This document shows positions 17,003-26,181 of a stretch of 64,000 bases of DNA, piece by piece. Each line of letters starts with the position of its first letter. The first letter of the stretch is position 1. The position numbers were made by a program, and so were the translations under genes. The DNA comes from Janthinobacterium sp. 1_2014MBL_MicDiv (GTDB taxonomy: Bacteria > Pseudomonadota > Gammaproteobacteria > Burkholderiales > Burkholderiaceae_D): assembly GCF_001865675.1 (NCBI RefSeq), contig NZ_CP011319.1, positions 2,976,001-3,040,000 of the forward strand, read 5' to 3'. The notes under the pieces were generated by a model. It was given only the letters and a program-made list of their open reading frames with translations, had not been told where the DNA came from and made no database searches.

Positions 17003-18049
17003 TTACAAAGATGCCATATCGATGACGAAGCGATAGCGCACGTCGCTCTTCACGACGCGCTCGAACGCCTCATTGATATCCTGGATGCGGATGATCTCGA
17101 TGTCGGACACGATATTGTGCTTGCCGCAGAAATCCAGCATTTCCTGGGTTTCCTTGATCGAGCCGATCATGGAGCCGGACAGGCTGCGGCGCGCGCCCAC
17201 CAGGCCGAAGGCGCTCACGGGCGGCACGGCGCCGTCCGGGATGCCGACGATGACCATGTTGCCATCGACTTTCAGCAGGTTGATGTACTGGTTCCAGTCG
17301 ATGGAGGCGCCCACGGTGCAGATGATCAGGTCGAAGGTGCCGGCCAGCTTGCTGAACGTTTCCGCGTCGTTGGTGGCGTAATAATGGTCGGCGCCCAAAC
17401 GCAGGCCGTCTTCGCGCTTCGACAGGGTCTGGCTCAGCACCGTCACTTCGGCGCCCATGGCGTGGGCGATCTTCACGCCCATGTGGCCCAGGCCGCCCAT
17501 GCCCAGGATCGCCACCTGCTTGCCAGGACCGGCTTTCCAGTGGTTCAGCGGCGAGTACAGGGTGATGCCGGCGCACAGCAGCGGCGCGGCGGCGTCCAGC
17601 GGCAGGTTGTCGGGAATCGACAGCACATAGCCTTCCTTGACGACGATGCTGTCCGAATAGCCGCCCTGCGTGGCCGTCTTGCCGTCCGCTTCGACGCCGT
17701 TGTAGGTCTGGATCAGGCCTGGCATGTACTGTTCCAGGTCCACGTTGCGCGTCTTGCAGGTGGTGCACGAGTCGACGAAGCAGCCCACGCCCACGTGGTC
17801 GCCCACCTTGAACTTGCTGACGTTGGCGCCGACGGCCGTGACGACGCCGGCGATTTCATGGCCGGGCACCATCGGGAAGGCGGCGCCGCCCCATTCGTCG
17901 CGCGCCTGATGGATGTCGGAATGGCATACGCCACAGTACTTGATCGAGATGGCGACGTCGTCTTCGCGCGGGGCGCGGCGTTCGAACGTAAACGGTTGCA
18001 GTGCGGAAGTCGGGCCCAGTGCGGCGTAGCCTTTGGCGATGGTGGTCAT
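17003..18049 (-). CDS. zinc-type NAD(P)-dependent alcohol dehydrogenase (YahK/AdhC-like)
   Basis: The 348-residue medium-chain dehydrogenase probably reduces aldehydes with NADPH. Catalytic-zinc residues are Cys42 (GVCHSD) and His64-Glu65 (VPGHE), and the nucleotide fold carries GMGGLGHMGVKIAHAMG. The structural-zinc loop is unusual. VDSCTTCKTRNVDLEQYM keeps two cysteines (95 and 98), while the usual third and fourth positions are Arg101 and Met109. The start is ATG 18049 with AAGGAG six bases upstream. It is divergent from an AraC regulator, with a direct-repeat site between. Substrate and cofactor are inferred from the subfamily. Confidence 0.92.
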   Translation of the reverse strand: MTTIAKGYAALGPTSALQPFTFERRAPREDDVAISIKYCGVCHSDIHQARDEWGGAAFPMVPGHEIAGVVTAVGANVSKFKVGDHVGVGCFVDSCTTCKTRNVDLEQYMPGLIQTYNGVEADGKTATQGGYSDSIVVKEGYVLSIPDNLPLDAAAPLLCAGITLYSPLNHWKAGPGKQVAILGMGGLGHMGVKIAHAMGAEVTVLSQTLSKREDGLRLGADHYYATNDAETFSKLAGTFDLIICTVGASIDWNQYINLLKVDGNMVIVGIPDGAVPPVSAFGLVGARRSLSGSMIGSIKETQEMLDFCGKHNIVSDIEIIRIQDINEAFERVVKSDVRYRFVIDMASL

Positions 18050-18138
18050 GAAAACTCCTTGAGTGGTGATACTTGCGGGAACGCGTGCCATGCATGCGAT
18101 TGCACAAGTGTGCCTCAGATGCCCGCCCGCCGTTACCG

Positions 18139-18173
18139 CGATCCTGCAAGACCTTTGCACGATCCTCCAAATC
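18139..18173. promoter_or_regulatory. candidate AraC-type direct-repeat operator
   Basis: CGATCCTGCAAGAC (18139-18152) and CGATCCTCCAAATC (18160-18173) match at 11 of 14 positions and are exactly 21 bases apart, two helical turns. That is the usual geometry for an AraC dimer. The site lies between the divergent dehydrogenase and AraC genes. Confidence 0.6.
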
Positions 18174-18222
18174 TGCGTAAGATCAGCCCCTGCCCTCCCT
18201 CGCCTGCCGCATACTGCCAGCC

Positions 18223-19170
18223 ATGCCTACCTTATCCTTGCCCCAAGACGAAATCGCCGCCCTGATCAGCCGCCACGCGCCGCGCACGGGCGACTACGTG
18301 ACGGCCATCGGCAACCTCACCTTCCACCGCCAGTCCTCGGTCACGGAATCGCTGTTCCATGCGGCGCGCCCCAGCGTGGCCCTCATCGCGCAGGGCGCGA
18401 AGGACGTCACCCTGGGAAGCGAAACCTTCCATTACAGCCGCATGCAGTATCTGCTGACGTCCGTCGACCTGCCGGTGCAGGTGCGCGTGGTGGAAGCGAG
18501 CGAGGAAGCGCCGCACCTGTGCGTGGTGCTGGGCATCGACATCGCCGACGTGGCCGCGCTGCTCGACAGCGAAAGTGGCGGCAGCGGCGCGGCGGCGCAG
18601 AAAATCACTGCCGCCACGCGCGGCATTTCCGTCAGCGACGTCTCGCCCGAACTGCTCGATGCCATGCTGCGCCTCGTGCGCCTGCTCGACAAGCCGGAAG
18701 AAATCTCCGCGCTGGCGCCGCTGATCCGCCGCGAGCTGACCTTCCGCCTGCTGAATGGCCCCGTCGGCGCGCGCCTGCGCCACATGGCGCTGGCCAGCAG
18801 CCAGTCGCACCAGGTGGGGCAAGCCATCGACTGGATCAAGCACCATTACGCGCAGCCGCTGCGCATCGAGCACCTGGCCGGCATGGCGAACATGAGCATG
18901 TCCTCGCTGCACCACCACTTCAAGGCGATTACCGCCATGACGCCGATGCAGTACCAGAAGCTGCTGCGCTTGCAGGAAGCGCGGCGGCTGATGCTGGTCG
19001 AGCAGATCGACGCCGGCACGGCCGGCTACCGGGTCGGCTACGCCAGCGAATCGCAGTTCAGCCGCGAATACAGCCGCCAGTTCGGCCGCGCGCCCATGCG
19101 CGACGTCGGCCTGGTGCGCGCGCAGCTGAGCGGCGCGGGCGCCGGCACGGCTTACTCCAGCTTGCCGTAG
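18223..19170 (+). CDS. AraC-family regulator with AraC_N domain, likely activator of the divergent dehydrogenase
   Basis: The 315-residue protein has an N-terminal effector domain of the AraC_N type (YVTAIGNLTFHRQSSVTESLFHAARPSVALIAQGAKDVTLG) and two C-terminal helix-turn-helix units. These are IEHLAGMANMSMSSLHHHFKAITAMTPMQYQK and AGYRVGYASESQFSREYSRQFG. In E. coli this subtype includes YqhC, which controls an aldehyde reductase; the adjacent divergent dehydrogenase makes the analogy natural. The ribosome site at ATG 18223 is weak. Its last 19 bases overlap the tail of the convergent 5-oxoprolinase gene. Confidence 0.9.
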   Translation: MPTLSLPQDEIAALISRHAPRTGDYVTAIGNLTFHRQSSVTESLFHAARPSVALIAQGAKDVTLGSETFHYSRMQYLLTSVDLPVQVRVVEASEEAPHLCVVLGIDIADVAALLDSESGGSGAAAQKITAATRGISVSDVSPELLDAMLRLVRLLDKPEEISALAPLIRRELTFRLLNGPVGARLRHMALASSQSHQVGQAIDWIKHHYAQPLRIEHLAGMANMSMSSLHHHFKAITAMTPMQYQKLLRLQEARRLMLVEQIDAGTAGYRVGYASESQFSREYSRQFGRAPMRDVGLVRAQLSGAGAGTAYSSLP

Positions 19171-22100
19171 CCGCCGCCGCCCGGCGTCTCGATCACGAAC
19201 ACGTCGCCCGCCCGCATGTCGGTCTTGCCGATATGCGCCAGGTGTTCCACCGTGCCGTCCGCGCGCTCCACATAGTTGCGCCCCAGCGCGCCCGCCTCGC
19301 CGCCGTCCATGCCGAACGGCGGAATGATGCGGTTGTTCGACAGGATGGCCGCCGTCATCGGTTCGAGGAAGCGCACCCTGCGCACGCCGCCATTGCCGCC
19401 ATGCCAGCGCCCCGCGCCGCCGGAACCGGCGCGGATGCCGTAGCTGTCCAGGCGCACGGGGAAGCGCCACTCGAGGATTTCCGGGTCCGTCAGGCGCGAA
19501 TTGGTCATGTTCGTCTGTACCACGTCCGTGCCGTCGAAGCCGGGACCGGCGCCCGAGCCGCCCGATATCGTCTCGTAATACTGGTACTTCTCGCTGCCGA
19601 ACGTAAAATTGTTCATCGTCCCCTGCGAAGCGGCCATCGCGCCCAGCGCGCCATACAGGGCGTTGGTGATGCAGGTCGAGGTTTCCACATTGCCCGAGAC
19701 GACGGACGCCGGATACTGCGGGTTGAGCATGGAGCCGGGCGGGATGATCACCGTGAGCGGCTTCAGGCAGCCCGCGTTCAGGGGAATCTCGTCGTCGACC
19801 AGGGTGCGGAACACGTACAGCACGGCCGCCATGCAGACGGCGGAAGGCGCGTTGAAGTTGTTTGGCAGCTGGCTTGAGGTGCCCGTGAAGTCGATAATGG
19901 CGCTGCGCTGCGCCGCATCGACCCTGATCGCCACCTGTATCCGCGCGCCGTTGTCCAGGTCCAGCGCATACGCGCCGTCCTTCAGGGTGCCGACCACGCG
20001 GCGCACGGCTTCCTCGGCGTTGTCCTGCACGTGGTGCATATAACTTTGCACGACATCGAGGCCGAAATGCGCGACCATCTTGTGCAGTTCCTCGGCCCCC
20101 TTCTGGTTGGCCGCCACCTGGGCGCGCAGGTCGGCCAGGTTTTGCCGGGGATTGCGCGCCGGCCAGCTGGCGCCCGCCAGCAGGGCCAGCGTTTCATCTT
20201 CCGCCATCCGCCCCGTGGCGCCGTCGACCAGCTTGAAATTGTCGATCAACACGCCCTCTTCCTCGATGCGCGTGGAATCGGGCGGCATGGAGCCGGGCGT
20301 GGTGCCGCCGATGTCCGCATGGTGGCCGCGCGAGCCGACGTAGAACAGGAGAGCCGCGCCTTCTTCATCGAAGACGGGCGAGATCACCGTCACGTCGGGC
20401 AAATGCGTGCCGCCGTGGTACGGGTCGTTCAGCATGAACACGTCGCCGGGCCGCATGGCGCCCGCATTGCGCGTCATGACGGTGCGGATGCTCTCGCCCA
20501 TGGAACCGAGGTGCACGGGCATGTGCGGCGCGTTGGCGATCAGATTGCCTTGCGCGTCGAAGATGGCGCAGCTGAAGTCGAGGCGCTCCTTGATATTGAC
20601 GGAATGGGCCGTGTTTTGCAGGCGCAGCCCCATCTGCTCGGCGATCGACATGAACAGGTTATTGAAGATTTCCAGCATCACGAGATCGGCTTTTGTCGCT
20701 GTTTGCACACCCTTGGCGCGCTGTTCGGGCACGGCGGCCATCCTGCGCAAGATCAAATGGCCGTGCGCCGTGACGCTGGCGCGCCAGCCCGGTTCGATGA
20801 CGGTGGTGGCGTTGGCGTCGCTGACGATGGCCGGGCCGTCGATGGCATCGCCGGGGCGCAGCGCCGCAGCCGCATACAGGCCGCTTTGGCGCCAGGCGCC
20901 GGCGCAGTACATGGCCACCGTCGCCAACGGCGTCAGCTCGCCAATGCGGGCCGCATACGCGGGCGCGGCCGGCTGCGGCGCGCTGGAGGCGCCGATGGCT
21001 TCGATGGAAATGGCTTCGACGATCAGCGCGCGCGCCGGCATCAGGAAGGAAAAACGTTTTTTATACGCCGCCTCGAACTGCGCCTGCATGCTGGCCAGCG
21101 TATCGAACAGCACGACGAGCGCCGAATCCGTGCCCTCGTAGCGCAGGTGCACGCGATGCACAAGCGCGATGCGGTCCGCCTCCACGCCCTGGCGCAGCAG
21201 GTCGTCGCGCGCCTGCGCGCCCAATGTCGCGAAATGGCGCGCCAGGTCGGCCCCCAGTTTCGCTTCGATGGCTTTTTCGCGCATGGCGCTCTGGTCGGCC
21301 AGGCCCATGCCATAGGCCGACATCACGCCCGCCAGGGTATGGATGAAGACCGTGCGCATGCCCAGCGCGTCGGCCACCAGGCAGGCGTGCTGGCCGCCCG
21401 CGCCGCCAAAGCTGGTCAGGGTGTATTCGGTGACGTCGTGGCCGCGCTGCACGGAAATCTGCTTGATGGCGTTGGCCATGTTGCCGACCGCGATGGCGAT
21501 ATAGCCTTCGGCCACCTGTTCCGGCGTCGAGTTCACCGTGCGCGCCAGCGCCTCGAACTGGGCGCGCACGGTGTCCACGTCCAGCGTCTCGTTGGCATCG
21601 GGGCCGAAGACGCGGGGGAAATGCGCGGGCTGCAGCTTGCCCAGCATGACGTTGCAGTCGGTGACGGCCAGCGGGCCGCCGCGCCGGTAGCTGGCGGGGC
21701 CGGGGTTGGCGCCCGCGCTGTCCGGCCCCACCTTGTAGCGGGCGCCGTCGAAATGCAGGATGGAGCCGCCGCCGGCGGCCACCGTGTGGATGCTCATCAT
21801 GGGCGCGCGCATGCGCACGCCGGCGATCTGCGTCTCGAACACGCGTTCGAATTCGCCCGCATAGTGCGACACGTCGGTGGACGTGCCGCCCATGTCGAAG
21901 CCGATCACCTTGTCGAAACCGGCCAGCGCGCTGGCGCGCACCATGCCGACGATGCCGCCGGCGGGACCGGACAGGATGCTGTCCTTGCCCTGGAAGGCGC
22001 GCGCGTCCGTCAAGCCGCCGTTCGACTGCATGAATTGCAGGTGCACGCCGGGCAGTTCCTGCGCCAGCTGGTCCACATAGCGGCGCAAAATGGGCGACAG

Positions 22101-22736
22101 GTAGGCGTCGACCACCGTCGTGTCGCCGCGCGCCACCAGTTTCATCATGGGGCTGACCTCGTGCGACACGGACACCTGCGTAAAGCCGGCCGCGCGCGCC
22201 AGCTGCGCCAACCGCGCCTCGTGCGCGTGATGGCGGTAGCCATGCATCAGCACGATCGCGATGGCGCGCAGGCCGCGCGCATGGGCGTCTTCCAGCGCCG
22301 CCTGCGCGGCCGCCTCGTCGAGCGCCTCCACCACCTCACCGTGGGCGCCCACGCGTTCATTGATCTCGATCACTTCGCCATACAGCAGTTCCGGCAGGAT
22401 GATCTGGCGCGCGAACAGTTGCGGACGGTTCTGGTAAGCGATGCGCAAGGCATCGCGAAAGCCCCGCGTGATGGCCAGCACGGTCGGCTCGCCCTTGCGC
22501 TCGAGCAGCGCGTTGGTGGCCACCGTCGTGCCCATCTTGATGGCCCCCACCTGCTCCACGGGCAGCGGCGCAGCGGGCGCAAGTCCCATCAGGTGGCGCA
22601 TGCCGGCCAGCGCCGCGTCGCGGTACTGGCCCGGGTTTTCCGACAGCAGCTTGTGCGTGGCCAGGCTGCCGTCAGGACGGCGCGCCACGATGTCCGTAAA
22701 GGTGCCGCCCCGGTCGATCCAGAATTGCCAATCCAT
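19152..22736 (-). CDS. oplA: 5-oxoprolinase / hydantoinase A-B fusion
   Basis: The 1194-residue ATP-dependent enzyme opens 5-oxo-L-proline to glutamate in the cytosol. The N-terminal HyuA half (about 1-690) begins with the nucleotide-binding DRGGTFTDIV and contains IGFDMGGTSTDVSHY and TSFGGAGGQHACLVADALG. The C-terminal HyuB half (about 700-1190) has FMLNDPYHGGTHLPDVTVISPVF, a metal-site-like segment, GSRGHHADIGG and GSGAGPGFDGTDVVQTNMTN. Both halves are intact and the length fits the bacterial/eukaryotic fused form. I prefer ATG 22736, with GGAGG eight bases upstream, over TTG 22754. It is monocistronic and overlaps the end of the convergent AraC gene. Confidence 0.95.
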   Translation of the reverse strand: MDWQFWIDRGGTFTDIVARRPDGSLATHKLLSENPGQYRDAALAGMRHLMGLAPAAPLPVEQVGAIKMGTTVATNALLERKGEPTVLAITRGFRDALRIAYQNRPQLFARQIILPELLYGEVIEINERVGAHGEVVEALDEAAAQAALEDAHARGLRAIAIVLMHGYRHHAHEARLAQLARAAGFTQVSVSHEVSPMMKLVARGDTTVVDAYLSPILRRYVDQLAQELPGVHLQFMQSNGGLTDARAFQGKDSILSGPAGGIVGMVRASALAGFDKVIGFDMGGTSTDVSHYAGEFERVFETQIAGVRMRAPMMSIHTVAAGGGSILHFDGARYKVGPDSAGANPGPASYRRGGPLAVTDCNVMLGKLQPAHFPRVFGPDANETLDVDTVRAQFEALARTVNSTPEQVAEGYIAIAVGNMANAIKQISVQRGHDVTEYTLTSFGGAGGQHACLVADALGMRTVFIHTLAGVMSAYGMGLADQSAMREKAIEAKLGADLARHFATLGAQARDDLLRQGVEADRIALVHRVHLRYEGTDSALVVLFDTLASMQAQFEAAYKKRFSFLMPARALIVEAISIEAIGASSAPQPAAPAYAARIGELTPLATVAMYCAGAWRQSGLYAAAALRPGDAIDGPAIVSDANATTVIEPGWRASVTAHGHLILRRMAAVPEQRAKGVQTATKADLVMLEIFNNLFMSIAEQMGLRLQNTAHSVNIKERLDFSCAIFDAQGNLIANAPHMPVHLGSMGESIRTVMTRNAGAMRPGDVFMLNDPYHGGTHLPDVTVISPVFDEEGAALLFYVGSRGHHADIGGTTPGSMPPDSTRIEEEGVLIDNFKLVDGATGRMAEDETLALLAGASWPARNPRQNLADLRAQVAANQKGAEELHKMVAHFGLDVVQSYMHHVQDNAEEAVRRVVGTLKDGAYALDLDNGARIQVAIRVDAAQRSAIIDFTGTSSQLPNNFNAPSAVCMAAVLYVFRTLVDDEIPLNAGCLKPLTVIIPPGSMLNPQYPASVVSGNVETSTCITNALYGALGAMAASQGTMNNFTFGSEKYQYYETISGGSGAGPGFDGTDVVQTNMTNSRLTDPEILEWRFPVRLDSYGIRAGSGGAGRWHGGNGGVRRVRFLEPMTAAILSNNRIIPPFGMDGGEAGALGRNYVERADGTVEHLAHIGKTDMRAGDVFVIETPGGGGYGKLE

Positions 22737-22877
22737 GTGCCGCGCCTCCGTCAATGATGATGACTATGTGAGATGGCTATTGTAGCCGCACAATTTGCGC
22801 CGCACTTCAGGCGTGCGCACCTTGCCTTCCGCGTGGATCGGCCTTATGTTGACAGCATACTGACTAAGGAAGCCCCC

Positions 22878-24416
22878 ATGACACTGATCGACTCCGCCAC
22901 CCCGCTGTACGCCATCGCCGACATCCGCGCCATCGAACAGGCCGCCGCGCAAGACTTGCCGCAAGGCGCCTTGATGCAGCGCGCCGGCCAGGCCGCCGCC
23001 AGTGCCGCCCTGAAGCTGCTGCACGCGCAGGAAGACGCCGCCAGCGCGGGTCACATGCGCGTGCTCGTGCTGGCCGGTCCCGGCGACAATGGCGGCGACG
23101 CGCTGGAAGCGGCGGCGCACCTGGCCGGCAGCGGCATCGAGGTGCTGGTGTGGCTGGCGCCCGAGGCGCAAGCCACGTCGCCGGAACGCGAAGTGGCCCT
23201 GAGCCGCGCCCGCAACAGCGCCGCGCGCTTCATGGACGCCGGCACCAGCACGGCCTCGGCGGCCGTCGGCGCGGCGCCATGGGACCTGGTCATCGACGGC
23301 CTGTTCGGCATCGGCGCGACGCGTCCCCTGGCGGGCGAATGCCGCGAGGTGGCGCAGCTGGTCAACAATCTCGATTGCCCCGTGCTGGCGCTCGACGTGC
23401 CCAGCGGCCTGCACGCGGACACGGGCGCCATCGACGGCGTGGCCATCCGCGCCACGCACACGCTTACCTTCATCGGCGACAAGCCCGGCCTGCATACGGC
23501 GAACGGCCGCGATGTCGCGGGCGAAGTGGAAGTGGCGTCGCTGGCCATCGCCCCCGCCCTGCTGCCGCCCGCCAAAGCCCAGCTGAGCGGCCTGCACCTG
23601 TTCGCCCGCCATCTGCTGCCCCGCCGGCAAAACACGCACAAGGGCAGCTACGGCAGCGTGGCCATCATCGGCGGAGCGCAAGGCATGGCCGGCGCGCCTG
23701 TCCTGTCGGCCCGCACGGCCCTGCATGCGGGCGCGGGCAGAGTCGTCGTCGCCTTCCCCGAGACGCCGCCCGCCTTCGACAGCGGCCAGCCGGAGCTGAT
23801 GTGCCGCCGCGCGCAGGACGTGGATTTCTCGGGCTTTCACTTTGCCGCGCTGGTGGCGGGCCCCGGCCTGGGCGAACAGGCCGACACCGTGGAATTGCTG
23901 CAGCGCGCGTTCGACAGCGACAGTCCGCTGCTGCTCGACGCCGATGCGCTGAACCTGATGGCGGCCGAACCGGAACTGCAATCGGCGCTGGCCCTGCGCG
24001 CGGGCGCGACGATACTCACGCCGCATCCGCTGGAAGCGGCGCGCCTGCTCGACATGACGGTGGCCGAAGTGCAGGCCGACCGCCTGGGCGCGGCGCGCCA
24101 GCTGGCGGCGCAGCTGGGCGTCATCGTCGTGTTAAAAGGTTCGGGCACGGTGATCGCCGCGCAGGATGGCGGCGTGGTGATCAACAATACGGGCGGCCCC
24201 GCGCTGGCCACGGCCGGCACGGGCGACGTCCTGGCAGGCCTGTGCGGCAGCCTGCTGGCGCAGGGCTGGCCCGAATGGGAAGCGGCCGTCGGCGCCGTCT
24301 GGCTGCACGGCGCGGCCGCCGATGCGCTGGTGGCGTCCGGCAGTGGCCCTATCGGCCTGACGGCCGGGGAGTTGATCCCGGCGATACGCAAGCTGATCAA
24401 TGCCTTGTCGGCATAG
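22878..24416 (+). CDS. nnr: bifunctional NAD(P)H-hydrate epimerase / ADP-dependent dehydratase
   Basis: This repairs hydrated NADH and NADPH. The N-terminal YjeF domain (about 1-220) carries LAGPGDNGGDALEAAAHLA and DLVIDGLFGIGATRPL. The C-terminal ribokinase-like dehydratase (about 235-512) carries HKGSYGSVAIIGGAQGMAGAP, ILTPHPLEAARLL, VVLKGSGTVIA and NTGGPALATAGTGDVLAGL. The 512 residues match the fused bacterial form. The start is ATG 22878, with AAGGAAG seven bases upstream; a longer frame from 22773 has no support. Convergent with the YbbA-type gene, with repeat locus B between. Confidence 0.96.
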   Translation: MTLIDSATPLYAIADIRAIEQAAAQDLPQGALMQRAGQAAASAALKLLHAQEDAASAGHMRVLVLAGPGDNGGDALEAAAHLAGSGIEVLVWLAPEAQATSPEREVALSRARNSAARFMDAGTSTASAAVGAAPWDLVIDGLFGIGATRPLAGECREVAQLVNNLDCPVLALDVPSGLHADTGAIDGVAIRATHTLTFIGDKPGLHTANGRDVAGEVEVASLAIAPALLPPAKAQLSGLHLFARHLLPRRQNTHKGSYGSVAIIGGAQGMAGAPVLSARTALHAGAGRVVVAFPETPPAFDSGQPELMCRRAQDVDFSGFHFAALVAGPGLGEQADTVELLQRAFDSDSPLLLDADALNLMAAEPELQSALALRAGATILTPHPLEAARLLDMTVAEVQADRLGAARQLAAQLGVIVVLKGSGTVIAAQDGGVVINNTGGPALATAGTGDVLAGLCGSLLAQGWPEWEAAVGAVWLHGAAADALVASGSGPIGLTAGELIPAIRKLINALSA

Positions 24417-24434
24417 GCAGGCGGCACGGGGGCG

Positions 24435-24504
24435 TTGGATTACGCTGCGCTAATCCAAGCTACGGCAAAGCAAGCAGGCCGGATTAACGGCACGCGTAAT
24501 CCGA
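24435..24504. repeat. dispersed palindromic repeat, locus B (two hairpins)
   Basis: Hairpins lie at 24435-24459 (TTGGATTACGC ... GCTAATCCAA) and 24480-24504 (CGGATTAACGG ... CGCGTAATCCG). They are the same family as loci A and C, here between convergent genes, where they could also act as a terminator. Confidence 0.7.
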
Positions 24505-24517
24505 CAACCACCGGCAA

Positions 24518-25270
24518 TCACACCAGCCGACCCGCCGCAATGGTGATCGTGCGGCCGCAGCGCGCCGCGATCGAGCTGTCATGCGTGACCAGCACCAGGG
24601 TCGAGCCGCGTTCGCGGTTCAGCTCGAACATCAGCTGGATCACGGCTTCGCCCGTGGCGGCATCGAGGCTGCCCGTCGGTTCATCGGCAAACAGCAGCGG
24701 CGGCTCCGTCACAAACGCGCGTGCCAGCGCCACGCGCTGCTGCTCGCCGCCGGACAGGTATTTCGGATAGTGCTTCAAGCGGCTGCCCAGGTTGACCCGG
24801 CCCAGCATCGCTTGCGCCTTCTCCTTCGCGTCCGGGTCGCCGCGCAATTCCAGCGGCAGCATGACGTTTTCCAGCGCCGTCAGGTGCGCCAGCAGCTGGA
24901 ACGACTGGAACACGAAACCGAGCTTTTCCTTGCGAAAACCGGCGCGGCCGTCTTCGTCGAGGGCAAAGATATCGGTGCCGTCGAGCATGACCTTGCCCTC
25001 GCTGGGCGTATCCAGGCCGGCCAATAAACCCAGCAAGGTGGACTTGCCGGAACCGGAGGCGCCGACGATGGCCAGCGTCTCGGCCGTTTGCACGGTAAAA
25101 TCGACGCGGTGCAGGATGGTCAGCTCGCCATCGGCATCGGGTACGCGCTTGGCCAGCTGGATCACTTCGATGGCCGGCTGGCCGTTTTGGCTGTTGGTTG
25201 CGGCAGGCCGCTGGGCAGCTGCTTCGGACGGAAGGAAATTGGTGGAAGTCGCTTTAGGGAATTCGGGCAT
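24518..25270 (-). CDS. ABC transporter ATP-binding protein, YbbA/LolD type
   Basis: The 250-residue ATPase has Walker A GASGSGKST, Q-loop FVFQSFQLL, signature LSGGEQQRVALARAF, Walker B LLFADEPTG and switch LVTHD, typical of the MacB/LolD/YbbA subfamily that powers envelope extrusion. The first 35 residues are a variable, Ala/Gln-rich leader. No permease gene is in the window. It is divergent from a TesA-type esterase, the same pairing as E. coli ybbA-tesA. Its ATG (25270) and the esterase ATG (25269) occupy the same four bases on opposite strands. Confidence 0.93.
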   Translation of the reverse strand: MPEFPKATSTNFLPSEAAAQRPAATNSQNGQPAIEVIQLAKRVPDADGELTILHRVDFTVQTAETLAIVGASGSGKSTLLGLLAGLDTPSEGKVMLDGTDIFALDEDGRAGFRKEKLGFVFQSFQLLAHLTALENVMLPLELRGDPDAKEKAQAMLGRVNLGSRLKHYPKYLSGGEQQRVALARAFVTEPPLLFADEPTGSLDAATGEAVIQLMFELNRERGSTLVLVTHDSSIAARCGRTITIAAGRLV

Positions 25271-25982
25271 GCTGATCTATCTTAAAAAAATTCGTGAACA
25301 AATAAATGTCAACGCCAGTGGCGATGCGAGCGTGAAAGCGCTCCACCGCACGCGGCGGCGCACCCTCTCCTTGCTTCCTGCGGCAGCCCTGCTCCTGATG
25401 GCAGGCATGGCGAACGCCTATTCTGCACCAAAAACGCTGCTGGTGCTCGGCGACAGCCTGTCGGCCGAGTATGGACTGGCGCGCGGCACGGGCTGGGTGG
25501 CGCTGCTGGAACAGCGGCTGAAGGCGCAAAAGAACGATACGCGCATCGTCAACGCCAGCATCAGCGGCGAGACCACGAGCGGCGGACGGGTGCGCCTGCC
25601 CGCCCTGCTGACGAAGCACCAGCCCGACGTCGTGCTGATCGAGCTGGGCGCCAACGACGGCTTGCGCGGCTTGCCCGTGGCGGCGGCCGAGGCGAATCTG
25701 CGCGCCATGGGCGAAGCGGCCAGGAAAGCTGGCGCACAAGTGGTACTGGTGGGCATGCGCATGCCGCCCAATTATGGGCGCGCCTATGGCGAGCAGTTTT
25801 ATGGCGTGTACGGCAAGCTGGCGCGGGAATGGAAGGCGCCGCTCGTGCCGTTCATGTTCGAAGGCATCGCCGACCAGCCGCAGCTGTTCCAGGCCGACCG
25901 CATGCATCCGAATGCCCAGGCCCATCCGGCCATCCTGAAAAACATCTGGCCGCAGCTGGCGCCGTTGCTGAAAGCCAAGTAA
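25269..25982 (+). CDS. tesA: periplasmic SGNH arylesterase / lysophospholipase, TesA family
   Basis: SGNH hydrolase blocks are all present: GDSLSAEYG (nucleophile Ser), SGETTSGG (oxyanion Gly), ELGANDGLRG (Asn) and DRMHPNAQAH (Asp-His). It should hydrolyse esters and thioesters in the periplasm. A signal sequence is seen (RRTLSLLPAAALLLMAGMANA). From ATG 25269 (AGGGA nine bases upstream) the pre-signal stretch is about 30 residues, unusually long. A GTG at 25332 would give a standard signal peptide but has no ribosome site. Divergent from the YbbA-type ATPase. Confidence 0.92.
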   Translation: MLIYLKKIREQINVNASGDASVKALHRTRRRTLSLLPAAALLLMAGMANAYSAPKTLLVLGDSLSAEYGLARGTGWVALLEQRLKAQKNDTRIVNASISGETTSGGRVRLPALLTKHQPDVVLIELGANDGLRGLPVAAAEANLRAMGEAARKAGAQVVLVGMRMPPNYGRAYGEQFYGVYGKLAREWKAPLVPFMFEGIADQPQLFQADRMHPNAQAHPAILKNIWPQLAPLLKAK

Positions 25983-26131
25983 GCAGCCCTGCACCGAACA
26001 CCTGATAGAACGGTCGCGAGCGGAAGTGCATGGTGGATGAGAAGCGGCGCCGTGCTTTGCTCGGGGCCGCCAAGGCAGTGAGCATCGCCAGACCCAAGTC
26101 ACGACGCGCAGTAGGTTTTCGCTGGCGCTCA

Positions 26132-26163
26132 AAAAAAATAGCCGCTCGAGAGCGGCTATTTTT
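26132..26163. terminator. bidirectional terminator between tesA and ppiD
   Basis: AAAAATAGCCGCT and AGCGGCTATTTTT pair perfectly around CGAG, with A- and T-runs on both sides. It lies between two convergent genes. Confidence 0.88.
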
Positions 26164-26181
26164 ATGCCTGGAAGCCCAATC

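Noticed and set aside
16740..17036. 98-residue plus-strand frame over repeat locus A
   Set aside because: It runs through two hairpin repeats and into the end of the dehydrogenase gene; no homologue recognised.
20031..22757. 908-residue frame antisense to the 5-oxoprolinase gene
   Set aside because: Shadow of oplA with shadow-like composition and no ribosome site.
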